A DNA stretch of 64,000 nt. Origin: Branchinecta lynchi (taxonomy: Eukaryota > Arthropoda > Branchiopoda > Anostraca > Branchinectidae). This document shows positions 11,176-23,550 of this stretch, piece after piece; position 1 is the stretch's first letter; each line of letters begins with the position of its first letter. The stretch is from positions 15,542,518 to 15,606,517 of the forward strand of contig JAKZAP010000022.1 in the NCBI GenBank assembly GCA_023053575.1. Reading direction: 5' to 3'. The notes beneath the pieces were generated by a model. That model had not been told where the DNA came from and ran no database searches. It worked only from the letters and a program-made list of their open reading frames with translations. The translations under genes were made by a program, and so were the position numbers.

Positions 11176-13156
11176 ATATGGCACTTGTAAGAACAGTTAG
11201 CATGTTTGTCGGATACGGTTTGGACTTTTCAAGGCTTGATCTAGTAAATCTGAAATGGTTATGTCACTCATTGACAACTGTTTCTTCATCCAACAATGAT
11301 CGGGTCGGGGGAGGGACTATTTTTAAGCCAATCTGATAGAGTCCCTAACATGCCTGCAAAGCTTGACGGTCATAGCACATCTGGAAGTACCCTAACTCGT
11401 GATCATCGGAATTGTGGAAAACCCCCTCCGACTCCCCACCACTGTGCCACGATCCGATCCTGTTTTGTCAATAATGTATATACGGCTTATGCTTGTTCTT
11501 CCCTCCAAGTCCCATCCAGGCTCTTGACTCCAAGCGTTTCACGAGATTTCCCCCCCCCCCTCCGGCTCCCCTCCCCAAGTTATCGCATCCGTTCCAGACT
11601 TGAAATTGATCGTCTGAAACACTCGTTCTCGAAACTTGACAAGTTCCATGCACGTCTGATAACCCGTTCCAAAGTTATGCATGTCACTAGAATCCGGATT
11701 CCGAATACTTCCACTACCCCATGATCTTCGGATCGGGAAAATAACTATTTTCAAGTCGACCTGGGAGAGTACCTAGTATATCTGCCAAGTTTCATGGTCT
11801 AGTACTTGTGGAAGTACCCTAAGCTCGGGATCACCGTAAATCCGGGAAAACCCCTCCAACCCACTCTACTGTCACGATCCAGACTTGTTTTGTCAATATA
11901 GTATATAGGGTTAATGCTTGTTCTTCCCTTCAAGTTCCGTCCCGATCCCTCGACCCTACAAATGTCAAGAGATTTCCAGCCTCCCAGTTTATCCCCCCCC
12001 CAGTTTTCGGATTTGGGTCAGATTTGGAATTGAAAGTCTGAGACACTTGTTCTTCACAATTTTTAAGTATCATGCATGTCCGATTATCCGTTCCAGAGTT
12101 ATGCATGTTTCTAGTTTCCATATTCGCCATCCCTCCACTCCCCCCGCGATGTCTGGGTCGGGGAAGTGATTATTTCCAAGTTAAACTGCTTGGCTCCCTC
12201 ACATGCCTGCCAAGTTTTATTGTGCTAGCTTATGTGGAAGCGTTTCACGAGAATTCCGGTGCCCCCCCCCCCCCGCCCCAGTTATCGGATCTGGTCCAGA
12301 TTTGAAATTCAACATGCGAAACACTTGCTTTTGACATATTTCAAGTTTCATGCATGTCCGGTGACCCGTTCCAAAGTTATGCATGCTAATAGTTTCCGGA
12401 TTTCCCATCCCTCTACTCCCCCCACGATGGCCGGATTGGGGAAGTAAATATTTCCAAGCTATTCTGTTTGGTTCCCTGATAGGCTCGCCAAATTTCATTG
12501 TCCTAACTTATGTGGAAGCGTTTCACAGGATTTCCGGTGCCCCCTCCCCCCCCCCCCCAAGTTATTGTATTAGGTCCGGATTTGAAACTGAGCATCTGAA
12601 GCACTAGTTTGTCAAGATTACCCGTTCCAAAGTTATGCATGTTACTACTTCCGGATTTCAGATCCCTCCACTTCCCCCACGATGGCTGGATCGGGGAAGT
12701 GATTGTTTCCAAGTTAACTTGGTCGGTTTCCAGATACGCCTGCCAAGTTTCATCGTCCTAGCTTATGTCGAAGCGTTTTCACGAGATTTTCGGTACCACC
12801 CTCCAGCCCCCCTCCCAGTTATCGGATATGGTCCGGATTTGAAACTGAGCATCTCAAGCACTTGTTCTGGACATATGTCAAGTTTCATGCATGTTGGATT
12901 ACCCGTTCTAAAGTTATGCATGTTACTAGTTTCCGGATTTCCCATCCCTCAAATCCCCTCACGATGGCCGGATCGGGGAAGTGATTGTTTCCAAGTTATT
13001 CTGGTTGGGTCCCTCATATGCCTGCCAAGTTTCATCGTCCTAGCTTAGTGCCCAAACCAGCAAAACCTGGAGAGACCGACTGAATGACAGAACGACAGAC
13101 AGACCGACAGAAATTACGATCGCTATACGGCACTTGAGTATGCTCAAGTGCCATAT
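11176..13156. repeat. Satellite-bearing TIR element, ~270-bp internal units
   Basis: The block opens with ATATGGCACTTG and closes with its complement CAAGTGCCATAT (13145-13156), giving short TIRs. Inside, the phrase GTTTCATCGTCCTAGCTTAT recurs in varied form near 11788, 12213, 12490, 12749 and 13029, with spacings of about 260-280 bp at the right end and ~420 bp at the left. Each unit has a C run and CCGTTCCAAAGTTATGCATG. Just before the right end comes a GACCGACAGA-type run. Related blocks lie at 20700-21850, 28660-30490 and 60355-62985. The many proline-rich open frames here are artefacts of the repeat. Confidence 0.75.
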
Positions 13157-13410
13157 AAAGGAGGTTTTGGTATCGGAGACGGAAGTGAAAAAGACTGCAA
13201 TAAATGCCACTGCAAAAGGGATTCTCTATGGCGGAAGGGCATTCTTTGACACAGGAAGTGTGAATACGTGAAACAAAATTTGTATTGTTAATATGTCCAG
13301 GACAAACCCCCTTTTTGGTTTGGGTGCCAAAAAAAAGGACGAGGGATAACATTTTTGTAAGTAATAAGTTAGTTTTAAATGAAAGAAAATTTTAAGAAAA
13401 GAAGATTTTA

Positions 13411-13800
13411 AAGGGCACCTGAATAATGAAACCATACTTGAACACACCATGGAGAATGCATTTACAGACATGGCCACGGAGAGCATTCTTCTCCTGTGCG
13501 TGACGTTCAAAGCACGGATGTTCGTTTCTGGAGGTTTGCACATGCAGACTCCAAGACAAAAAGCGCAATTCATTCAAATCTTGTATAGCACTGGCGGGAT
13601 CGTATTGAAATTTCTTCTAGATGTACGTTTAGGCTTAACTGGTTAAAAAATATTCCAGAAGAACGGTTGATTGGAGACATTTGTTCATTTCTAAAATTGT
13701 TCGGTACTGAAATAAGGACAGATGCAAGAAGACGCGACGTACTTTAATCTGTAATGAACAGTTGGAAACTTGACTGTTTTGTCATATGATCGATGATATG
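13411..13800. repeat. Dispersed repeat shared with 52310-52640 and the right window edge
   Basis: 13411-13728 is a near-identical direct copy of 52310-52626 (shared words include CCATGGAGAATGCATTTACA and GGACAGATGCAA). The last part, ending GATCGATGATATG at 13800, also ends the window at 64000 (TCGATGATATG). It is probably part of an unidentified transposon. Confidence 0.65.
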
Positions 13801-14033
13801 TCGTTCTTAATGAATTGTGGCAAAGGGGCCATTAGGCTGCTACATTTTGGTTTAATGCACTTCTTATTACCTTGCTAATGCAAAAGAGGTTCAAAGGGTG
13901 GGACCAAAGACAGTGGGACTGGCTGGCAGACCATTCAGTGTTCGAACTAATGCTATTCGTGCAACTAATGCTATTCGTTACAACCTGTAATGGGGACAAC
14001 AAACCTGTAGTGATTACAGGTTTGTTTCCTTCC

Positions 14034-14160
14034 CCGAAGTTGAACCAGAGGATTGACAGTCCGACGAGGACCCTTGCCAAGAAGGGCCGAAATATCGCTG
14101 ACGAAGAATCGTAGCTGACGTACCCGTTGAAAACATTGTTTGAATAAATGTTTCAAAGTC
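14034..14160 (+). repeat. Hammerhead-module repeat, decayed core
   Basis: This module carries the hammerhead-like sequence (14053-14106) with the core CTGACGA changed to CCGACGA, so it is probably inactive. It is followed by the shared tail GTAGCTGACGTACCCGTTGA... and AACATTGTTTGAATAAATG. Better-kept copies are at 23498-23550, 25438-25490 and 29869-29921. Confidence 0.6.
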
Positions 14161-15901
14161 AGCTTGGGCTTGGGCTTCCGATCTTTGCTCGATTTCTTTG
14201 TTCCCTGGTTTCCGATACTTAGTATATTTGGTTATGAAATAAACAAATATAGTTCTGAAATAAGGCGCTACGCCTCTTACTTCCCTAAAAGCTAATTTAG
14301 AGACAAATTTTGAAACTATAGACTGCAGATCAAATTAAATTATAATCCTTGTTTCGTCCAGATGTTTCTTTAGCTCGTTGACCGTCTCCACACCGACTAG
14401 AGCGTCTTCCACGGAGCGGAAAATTTATTCCCAAATGCCCACCAGCGAACGTATTTGTCATAGATGGCCTTCCCATTCACTGAACACAACCAGGTTCTCA
14501 CGGAAGGGTTTTCGCAGGCGCAATGTCACAATTTATTATGATCGTGATGGACATTTTAAATATAATAACCACATTAGTAAATGCTATCGAGCTTTGGAAG
14601 GCTTCGTGGTTCCCAGCTAGGGTCATCCAGCAAAACAACGAGGGGTATTCCAAGTTCAAACGGTCTACTCTTTCTAAGAGCTTGTAAATCTGACTTCAAC
14701 TTCCCATTTATAACCTATCCGAGAACGGTCGGCAAAATATAACAAATAATTCAACAAAAATATAAAGTAAATATTGCGTCCTAGTAATAAATGTATGGAC
14801 CCATGTAGTTCACCATATGTCCAAAGGACGATCATACGTCCCTCAGAAATCGATGACGAATTGCAGCCAGATGTGCTAGTGAAACAATAACCAACAGTCG
14901 ACCAGCAGTTGGCACTGAAGTCGGGAGCAAGAATTGACAAACTTGACGAAGTTTGAAAGAACAGAGTTGTGTAGAGCACCGATAGAGGCACAGGCATTTT
15001 GTAAACATGGCTAGGCCTTGAAAATAGCCAAACAAACCTGGTACACCAGGAAGTAACGTGTCATTGTTAGCGCATCTAGTGGCAAAAAAATAACTAATCT
15101 GGACACAACTTTATGAAGGGCGAATAGTGTTCTCACGGAAAATCAGCCGAGTGCAAGCACTATCGGCAAGTCCTTACAACTTCTCGCTGACTTGCTGAAA
15201 ACACTTCCAACTCACGTGGCAGATTTACTTTCCACGTCAACCGCTAAAATTAGCGAACCAAAAAACAGTTCGAACAGCCGGGGAAGAGATTAATGGAACC
15301 TTCCTGACAGCCTGAATCGCCTTTAGTGCTTGGCTACACTTCAGCAGTACTCGTTGCTGCCTGAGCACTCTCGTGTTCTCTGTTTTTTTCCTATAAGCCG
15401 TTTTTTTTTATTCATTAGTAGAGAGTTTTCGGAAACTTGCGTGAGACCTAAATACCGTACGCTAAAGTTGTAGCTCACGCTAAAGTGATGATGCTGATGA
15501 CAAATAAGGTGAAAATTTAGCGTTCGAAAAAGTGGACTCGGAGCGAAAAACGCTATTTTTAGCGTCACATACTTGAAATTTGAAAAAAAGCCTCACTGTA
15601 GAGTTTTTTTTTTATTGGGTTGGAAAGAATAAAGTAATTAAAGTGTACACACTGTACAAGGGTGTTTCTTTTCCATGTAATTGGCTGCTGCTCTTCTTGA
15701 CATGTTGACGTTCCGAAAACTGAAGTTTCCGATACGTACCACCAGATATCAGCTGAGGTGCTAAGATGAGCAACAAGCCTATTTCCGAAAACTCTCTAGT
15801 GACTGTTTACCAGTGCAATTGTTTTGCCTCCCCAGGACCTGCTTGGACGGCAGGTTCTGATGAGAAGTCACCGACAGATGGTGAGACAAGAAAACTCTGA
15901 T
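14161..15901. other. Intergenic stretch without recognised content
   Basis: Several frames of 60-107 codons occur (14378-14620 plus, 14674-14997 minus, 15341-15568 minus) without motifs or splice context. I see no RNA gene and no clear repeat. Confidence 0.4.
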
Positions 15902-16062
15902 GGTACGAACACACGATCAGGATCCGAAGCTCCCCAACCGAAATTCAGGCCCGGGTTTTCGGCACCATCATAACTTCCATATAGAAAAGTTGACATTTTT
16001 TCCACTTGATGACGAAAGTGCAGGAGATCCGGCCGAAAAATCCTTATCCTGTGTTCATACTA
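15902..16062. mobile_element. MITE, GCGAACACACGATC family (diverged copy)
   Basis: The left end TACGAACACACGATCAGGAT and the right end ATCCTGTGTTCATACTA are inverted, and the interior shares the GGCACCATCAT.ACTTCCA block. Better copies are 47112-47272 and 40392-40942 (the latter interrupted by a LINE fragment). Confidence 0.65.
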
Positions 16063-17168
16063 TTAAAGAGGAAAATACAGACACGAAGGAACCGACTTAA
16101 AAAAGGAACAGAATGAAAGGGCATGGTGCAGGTGCAAACGAACTAAAAACAAAAATTCATAATAAATAATGATATAATGCAACAAAGTAGACCATTGGCC
16201 TCTCTGTATAGTAAATAAGGGAACGGCGTACTAAAAAGGACTCGCTGCACCAGGAGCATGGCTGAACATAATCAGGGCTGTGAACCTGTTCTATCAGTCA
16301 TGTTCCTCCTTTTGGCTGCCCGGTTCGATGAGAACAGAACACTTTTTATTCCAAGTATGCTCTTTGCCGAGATTGACTAGAAAGAGGCACGCCACAATAG
16401 CGCAGAAGGCACGAGTAATAAAAATAGATTAGCAAGCAGTAGAAGTAGACCAGTAAATGAGAGTAACTGCGTAACTGCAGAGCCGAAAAGAAGGTACGTT
16501 AGAACATTGTTCCTGACCCTCAATCTGACGTCTGAAAGGGCACTTTCAGTTTTCATGCCTCTTTTTAGTACTCATGCCTCCTACACTATGTCGTGCCGTT
16601 GGTCCCCTCCTTGCCAGTCTTCACTAGAACAGGACCGTGACCATCTTTCCTCTTTTTAGTAGCTTGCCTCCTAGTCCACCATTCCTCTTGTGTTGTTCCC
16701 TATTTTAGTAATGGACCGTTCATGCAAAGATAATGAGACCTGCTTATGTTGTAAGACGAATAAAAGTTCTTCGCGTTGTAAGCCTTTCTGCAGCCGTTCA
16801 ACTTGAAAATCAAGTTGTACGCCGCTCTCCGACGTTTGGGTCACGTATGCGTAGATCTTCAAAACTGAGCCTTAAACCTGACAATCCATCCCTAGAGCAC
16901 ATGACCTTTGATGACTTTCATGTGGAATTTTAGATCAGCCTAGACCGGTTTTACGAAAATCCAGTCCAATACTCGGTATAATATCTGGTGCTGTGTCTGT
17001 TGGACTAGTGTATATTCCTCGATTTAGTTTTGAGACTACCAGGATTGTTCTTCTTATTTCAGATAAGGTAAAAAGCTTGTAACTGTCAAAACACAATTAG
17101 CTGTATAAATTAGTATGACTGACTTTCATTCAAAGAACTCATTCAGTCTGCATTCAATACTTTTATAT
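16063..17168. other. Intergenic stretch with a remnant of the element at 52186-52879
   Basis: About 16500-16615 is an inverted copy of 52190-52310 (GAACATTGTTCCTGACCCTC... and the CTCATGCCTCC / TTTTTAGTA words). The rest shows no gene. Confidence 0.5.
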
Positions 17169-17177
17169 TACAAATAT

Positions 17178-18130
17178 GGGTCGCTGTCACTACCCCCACC
17201 CGTCAGTTCGCCCACCCGTCAGTTCGCCCACTTCCAAAATCCGACAGTTCGACCACCCGTCAGTTCGCCCAACGTCAGTACGTCCACCAGTCACTACGCC
17301 CACCCGTCACTACTCCCACCCGTCACTACGCCCACCCGTCACTACGCCCACCCGTCAGTTCACCCACCCGTCACTACTTCCACCCGTCAGTTCGCCCACC
17401 GTCAGTTGACCCACCCGTCAGTTCACCCACCGTCAGTTCGCCCACCCGTCATTTGGCCCAAAAATCCGTCAGATGACCCACCCGTCATTTCGCCTAAGAA
17501 TCCGTCACTTCGCTCAATTTTTCCAACAGTTTGTCTACCCGTCAGTTGGGGTCGCTGTCACTACCCCCACCCGTCAGTTCGCCCACCCGTCAGTTCGCCC
17601 ACTTCGAAAATCCGACAGTTCGTCCACCCGTCAGTTCGCCCAACGTCGGTACGCCCACCCGTCACTACGCCCACCCGTCACTACTCCCACCCGTCACTAC
17701 GCCCACCCGTCACTACGCCCACCCGTCACTACACCCACCCGTCACTACGCCCACCCGTCAGTTCACCCACCCGTCACTACTCCCACCCGTCAGTTCGCCC
17801 ACCGTCAGTTGACCCACCCGCCAGTTCACCCACCGTCAGTTCGCCCACCCGTCATTTGGCCCAAAAATCCGTCAGTTGACCCACCCGTCATTTCGCCTAA
17901 AAATCCGTCAGTTCGCCCAATTTTCCGACAGTTTGCCCACCCTTCAGTTGGCCCAAAAATCCGTCAGTTGACCTATCCGTCATTTCGCCTAAGAATCCGT
18001 CAGTTCGCCCAATTTGTATGACAGTCACCCACACGTCATTTCGCCTAAGAATCCGTCAGTTAGCCCAACTTTTCCGACATTTCGCCTACCCGTCATTTGG
18101 CCCAAAAATCCGACAGTTGGCCCAACTTTG
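17178..18130 (+). repeat. 16-bp minisatellite: left ends of E1 (to 17548) and E2 (from 17549)
   Basis: Tandem CCCACCCGTCAGTTCG / CCCACCCGTCACTACG units are interspersed with longer units containing CCAAAAATCCGTCAGTTGAC. The signature GGGTCGCTGTCACTACCCCC occurs twice, at 17178 and 17549, because E2 inserted into E1's own array. Open frames of 254, 182 and 93 codons read through the array and are not genes. Confidence 0.9.
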
Positions 18131-18301
18131 CTAGATCAGTAACATCTATGAAGAAGGGGCGCGAACCCAGAGGAATAATCAGAAGGACCGAACCTTTTTT
18201 CGTTTAATTAGGGTCGATACAAAATTTCTTTGGGTGCGACTGTTCTGTTTACTTAAAAAAAATATCCCGTTCACGTGAAGATGGGTGAAAAGAAAAGCTG
18301 T

Positions 18302-18515
18302 TCAAATAGTTTGTAACAAACTTTGTTGCTTGATAAAGAGGTTGTTGCTAACGCCGGCCGAGCTAACGAGCTCGTATCCCTGCCGGCCCCCAGTGATCAA
18401 AATATATTGTCACAAAGTATTTTTGAAATAAAAGAACCTGAACCTGAACCTGCTAATTTTTACAGAAATTGAAAGGTTTTTTTGCAACGATACGCGCAAA
18501 CAGACCTATCCAAAG
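18302..18515. mobile_element. ~210-bp insertion in E2 left arm, flanked by GTTCAA
   Basis: It is absent from the equivalent place in E1 (about 33763). GTTCAA borders both sides. Inside are a strong hairpin built on GCCGGC/GAGCTCG (18354-18399) and the tail-like GAAATAAAAGAACCTGAACC with (AACCTG)n. It could be a short retroposon. Confidence 0.55.
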
Positions 18516-18603
18516 TTCAACATCCTAGGTAGGTTTCGGAACTGTATTTCGTCATTTTTTATGTTACTTTTTCACTATAATAATTACGTAAACATTTAGT
18601 CAG

Positions 18604-18906
18604 AAATATCAGAAGCTTGTTTTTAGATTCTGCATAATATACGAAAGGAAAATATTGAGGATGAGCACAAAAGTAAAAGGTAAAAATAGAGTAACGTGCA
18701 GCGAAAGTTTTCGACTGGCAACACGATTGGGAGTAGTTCACAAGGAAATAAAAAGAAATATCAGAAGCTTGTTTTTAGATTCTGCATAAAATACGAAAGG
18801 AAAATATTGAGGATGAGCACAAAAGTAAAAGGTAAAAATAGAGTAACGTGCAGCGAAAGTTTTCGACTGGCAACTCGATTGGGAGTAGTTCACAAGGAAA
18901 TAAAAA
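18604..18906 (+). repeat. 152-bp tandem duplication in E2 left arm
   Basis: Two adjacent near-identical copies (about 18604-18755 and 18756-18906) begin AAATATCAGAAGCTTGTTTT and end CACAAGGAAATAAAAAG. E1 has only one copy at about 33845-33995, so the duplication arose in E2 or was lost in E1. Confidence 0.75.
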
Positions 18907-19562
18907 GTAAAAGCATAGTAGGAATAAGGGGTGGCCTGAGCGGAGATTCACCCCTCTCCTGCCTTTTGCTAAGTCCTATCACTCTTTTATTTTGGCCTCA
19001 TCGAGGTCCCGGACGCTCGTTTTATTTTAAGACAATCCGATTTTTTTTTTTTTAATTGTTAATTTTGGCACTTTTGGCCAATTTCAGTCGTAAATCCGTC
19101 CCTGTCAAAGGCAAGCCGAGTCGTTTAATCCAGGTTTCATAACCCCGTTAGGTCGGTGGTATGATACGATTTCTTGTGCTACAATGGTAGTGCTAAAGAA
19201 CATCTGCAAAGTCTTCGTGAATTCCAGTCCCTCAGATGGAAATCAGGAAACACCTACAACTCGAAAACAATCCTTTCATTGTACGTTATTCGGACTGTAA
19301 GCGAACTTTTCGTTCTTCAATTGCCGTGTAGAGCATCGCCCGTCGCGTATCGAGACTCGGACCTAAGTTGAGGGTTAGGTCGTAGATTTTAATGCCAAGC
19401 TTTCTCGTGTCGCCTCATAGTATTTCTTGGAGAGAATATTAGCCCTACTATCAAAAGTAATTGCAATGTACGAGACCCAACTCTTTACGGAAATTTTCCT
19501 CTTGTTAGTGGGAAGATGGTTTTTCTAATTCTACGTAGCCTACCAACTGAATATAAATAGGA

Positions 19563-20699
19563 CATCAAAGATATGTGTTTATATGTGTAAGAACCAAAGG
19601 CTTTCAAACCAGGGACCCGAATGTCCAAAAGCTACTTAACTTTTTCGAGAAATTTCGCGGTTTAACCACGACAGACCAGGGTTACAGATTGCAATACCCA
19701 TTGCAAGTTTTGGGATTCCATGTAACAAGAGGATATCTCTTGAGAAACAAGACCTAAGGTTTCGATGGGATCCCACAAATCTAATGTTTGATCCCGGGAA
19801 TTGGGTCTTGTCTTCGCTAGATCTAGTCTTCGCCACGCTAACCATCTGAGAAAACCAAGTTCAGAGTTACCTTTATAAGCCATTTCTATTTTGACGATAC
19901 TGACCGAAACTTCCTGCTTTACATCTGCCAAATTTCCGGTTTCGGCCAAATTCCGAGTGAACTACTTGTCCAGCAAAAAAATAACAATCCAGAAACGAAG
20001 TCAGCGTATCTCCTTATCCCTATAAAGAACATCTAATAAATACAAATAAGACTTTAACTTATACAATTCCCGGTTTCAACCGGATTCCAGACTAATTATA
20101 TGTCCGGGTAAAAATGCGTGTCATATACAGACTCAGCGTCTTTTCGTAGCCCTAAATCTGTCATCTAATCAACTTCAAACGAAACTTTCGCTTTTAACAA
20201 ATTTTCCGGTTTGGCCGGATTCCGGGAACTAGTTGTTCGACGAGAAAATGGTTTTCATCATCGCGTTCAGTATGTCTTCTTATTCCATAATAGAACATCT
20301 AATCAACTTCAAAGAAAACTTTTAATTCTAACCAACCAACCTTGCCTTATCCGGCAAGAAAATGGTTTTCACCATCGTGTTCAGCATGTCTTTTTACCCC
20401 ATAATCGACTATCACATTAGCTGTTACAAAATTTTTGTGTTGCCCCTTAATTTGACCCCCCCCCCCCCTCCCTAAATATAGGACTACAGAGCCCATGTAC
20501 GAACTTGATCTTACCGTTGACAGAAAGAATCCTCACACCAAGTTTCATCAAAATAGCCCATTCCTTTCGAGATTTATCGTGCTGACAGACGGACGGAAGA
20601 TTACTCCATTGGAGACACCCTTTCTCGTTTAATTAGGATCAACACGAGTTGATTATTAGTGCAGCTTTTATGTTTTCGTAAAGAAGAGTATGAAGATGG
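19563..20699. repeat. Arm-derived repeat block in E2
   Basis: About 19750-20600 is a diverged direct copy of 26920-27930 (GGTTTCGATGGGATCCCA, CTTCGCCACGCTAA, CCATTTCTATTTTGACGA-type words) and is related to the centre of the palindrome near 24150-24850. CCGGATTCCGG-type words recur. No gene. Confidence 0.6.
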
Positions 20700-21850
20700 G
20701 TGCACAAAAATAGTTGTAAGCTCAAATGGCACTTGCAGCTGTATGTAGTAGGTAAGGGGTCTGTCAGATGTTCGGGTCCCGATATGCCTGCCAACTTTCG
20801 TCTTGAAAAACGCCATCACAGGAATTCTGGAAGGCCCCCCTCCACCTCCTACCCCCAAGTGTCCTGCTCCAGTCCAATCGTGCAAACGATTTATCTAGAA
20901 TAAATGCTTGTTCTTCCCAGCAAGTTTAACTCCGATCCCTCCATTCTATCCGTTTCTTGAAATTTCCGACCACCCCTCCATCAACTACCCCATAGCTGTT
21001 GAATCCGCTATCATAAGTTGAGATGAACCACTTGATAAAAAGTGCTTTCCGACTTTGCAGTTAACATGCGCACTTTAAGGGAGCTGGAACTTCATTTGTA
21101 AGCAAAACCCATGAAAATGTATATTTCGCTTAAAAGTATTTTTCTTACTTTACAATCAAGATTGGTACTTTAAGGAATAGTCGGATTTGAAAAGTGGCCA
21201 TTTCTAAGCCAATCTTCTCGAATGTCAAATATTCCGACCAAGATCGTCCTAGCACATGTAAGTGCCTTAAATCGTGATCACCAGAATTCCGACACCCCCA
21301 CCCTCCCCTCAAACTCCCCCCATAATCGCCGAAGTCAATCCAGTTGTGAAAAAGATTTATCCAGAGCATCTTTTTCTTACTCCCAGAAAGTTCCATCCCA
21401 ATCTCTCCAGTATCAGCCTTTCACGTATCCCCCCCCCCCATCTTCCTGACATGAAAAAGATCCCCAGAGACATGTCCTTTGTTCGATTATGAAATTTCAC
21501 TCAAATCCATCACCCGTTCCAAAGTTACGCATAACTCGATATTCCAGATCCCCCCTCCTCCAGTCCCTCACATCCTAGCACATCTGGAAGTACCCTAACT
21601 CGGAAACGTGTGAAAAACTGCCCTAATTTTCCAGATTCCTCCGCCCCCTACTCCCCCGCAGATGGTCGGATCGAGAAACTGGTTATATCCAGGTTAGTTT
21701 GGTTGGTCCCTGATAAGTCTGCCAAGTTTCATCGTCCTAGTACATCTGGAAGTACCCTAGCTCGAAAAAGTGTGAAAAAAAAACCGGACAGACCGACAGA
21801 CGGAATTACGATAGGTGTATTGCATTTGAGACAGAGGCTACAAGTGCTAT
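20700..21850. repeat. Satellite-type block, family of 11176-13156
   Basis: It starts with AGCTCAAATGGCACTTG (about 20713) and ends with ACAAGTGCTATAAAAAG (about 21841), i.e. both family ends are kept. It contains CAAGTTTCATCGTCCTAG, TGGAAGTACCCTAACTCG and the GACAGACCGACAGACGGA run. Confidence 0.7.
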
Positions 21851-23497
21851 AAAAAGAAATTTAGACAGGTCGTATTAAAATTTCAGTACCTCCATTTAAT
21901 CTTGCGAAAATTGTGAATATTCCTTGAAATACTGTGAAAAATTACAAAAAAATTAGAGATAAAGTTGAAAAATAAGACGTTGAGCTAAAATGTGTTGTTT
22001 TTTACAATTTGTCATGTGTCAGACAACAACTGACGAACTCACTCAATTCCCTCACTCACCGTGTATCATGTCCAACAAGTAGTCTAGTCTTGTTACATTT
22101 AAAGCTTGATTTTTTTTTTACATGTAATTTGACGTTGCCATATGCACTAAACGAGTGAGTTTTGAGTCCCGGTGTCTCCAATTACGAGCTTTGCGAGATT
22201 CTGTGGCAAATTCAGTTGGAAAATCTAAAAAATGAAAAAAAAAGGAAAAATAGAGTAACGAGCAGTAAAGGGTTCTGATTGGCACTACGATTTAGAGTCG
22301 TTCACACGGAAATGGAAAGTAAAAGCAAGAAATAATATAATGCAGGACTTTACTACCGAGCTTCCGTGTACTATCTCCGAGTATATTCGCAAGCTATCTG
22401 CAATGTATGAGTCTCTACTCTGTACGGAAAGTGTCCTCTTGTCAGTGGGAAAACTTTTTTTCCTAAATTTACGTAGCTCACAAACTAAATTTAAACTGCT
22501 CATCAACGTTATGTGATTCAAGGTACGTGAGAATTATAAATTTCTTTCGCCGACGGCTTTCAACCCAGCAAACCCGAATATTCAAAACCTTTTCCAAAAT
22601 ATGATCGTAGATTCGTACAGGACAGCTTTTCCAACCTTGAGTCCCTTGTGCTGTTAACCAAGGACACACCCAGGGTTGCTTACTGCAATATCTACTGCCA
22701 GTTTGGGGACAGGGGTGGCCCGAAAGGGGGGGGGGGGGGGGGTGAGTGGGGGTGACATTCTGTCAAACACAATCTCCGAGTCGTTTGAAATTTTTTTTTA
22801 ATATCATCGTAAATCCGTCCCAGTCAAAGGCAAGCCGAGTCGTTTAAATCAGGTTTCAATACCCCGTCAGGGCGGTGACATGATTATTTCTCGAACGACG
22901 GGTACCATTGCAACCTTGTTTTAAAACCTGTTCTAGTCGTATATGATTTGCATCTATCTAATCAATTTCAAATAAAACTTACACTTTTACCAATTTTTTT
23001 CCGGTTTTGGCCGGATTCCGGGCGAAATACTTGGCCGGGTAGAAAAGAATTATCATATACGGATTCAGCATGTTTTGTTGCCCCTAAACCAAGCGTTTAA
23101 TCAACTTCAAATAAAACTTTTACCTTTAATAAATTTTCTGGCTTCGGCCGGGTTCCGGACGAACTAATTGTTCGGCGAGAAAATCAGTTTCAGATATGGA
23201 CTCAGCATGTCTCCTTTCCCCTATATCGACTATCTTATTTGCTTTTTCAAACATATTTTTCGTCCCTTAATTTGAAACCCCTCCCTCACCCCTAGGTATG
23301 GGGCTACAGAGCTCATCTACGAACTTGACCTGTACGTTGACCCAATAGATCCTCATACCAATTTTCAAGAAAATATCTCTACCCTTTCGAGATTTATCGT
23401 GCTAACAGACGGACGGACGGACTGAAGGATAACTTTTGCGAAGTCGTAGGCATATTTATTCAAACAATGTTTACAACGGATACGTCAGCTACGATTC

Positions 23498-23550
23498 TTC
23501 ATCAGCGATATTTCGGCCCTTCTTGGCAAGGGTCCTCGTCAGGCTGTCAA
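23498..23550 (-). ncRNA. Candidate minimal hammerhead ribozyme
   Basis: Read on the minus strand: stem I 5' side ending CAGC, core CTGACGA, stem II GG(A)CCCTT...AAGGGCC with one bulged A and a 6-nt loop, core GAAA, a 2-nt UA in place of a stem III loop, UC (cleavage after C17), then GCTG closing stem I. G-U pairs extend stem I outside an A-A mismatch. The tiny stem III parallels the GAAA-CG-UC form of Penelope-like element and retrozyme hammerheads, which act best as dimers. Fit is by eye; activity is inference. Confidence 0.6.

Noticed and set aside
11296..13048. Several 70-140-codon frames with repeated SFIVLAYVEAF-like text
   Set aside because: They are translations of the satellite units; the same text recurs wherever the satellite occurs, on both strands, with frame breaks in each unit.
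17115..18021. Long proline/threonine/arginine-rich open frames (254, 182 and 93 codons)
   Set aside because: They read through the 16-bp minisatellite in overlapping frames, with sequence set wholly by the DNA repeat. No start context, splice sites or domain.
17178..18130. CRISPR-like regular repeats
   Set aside because: There are no unique spacers, the repeat is 16 bp and contiguous, and the genome is eukaryotic with introns.
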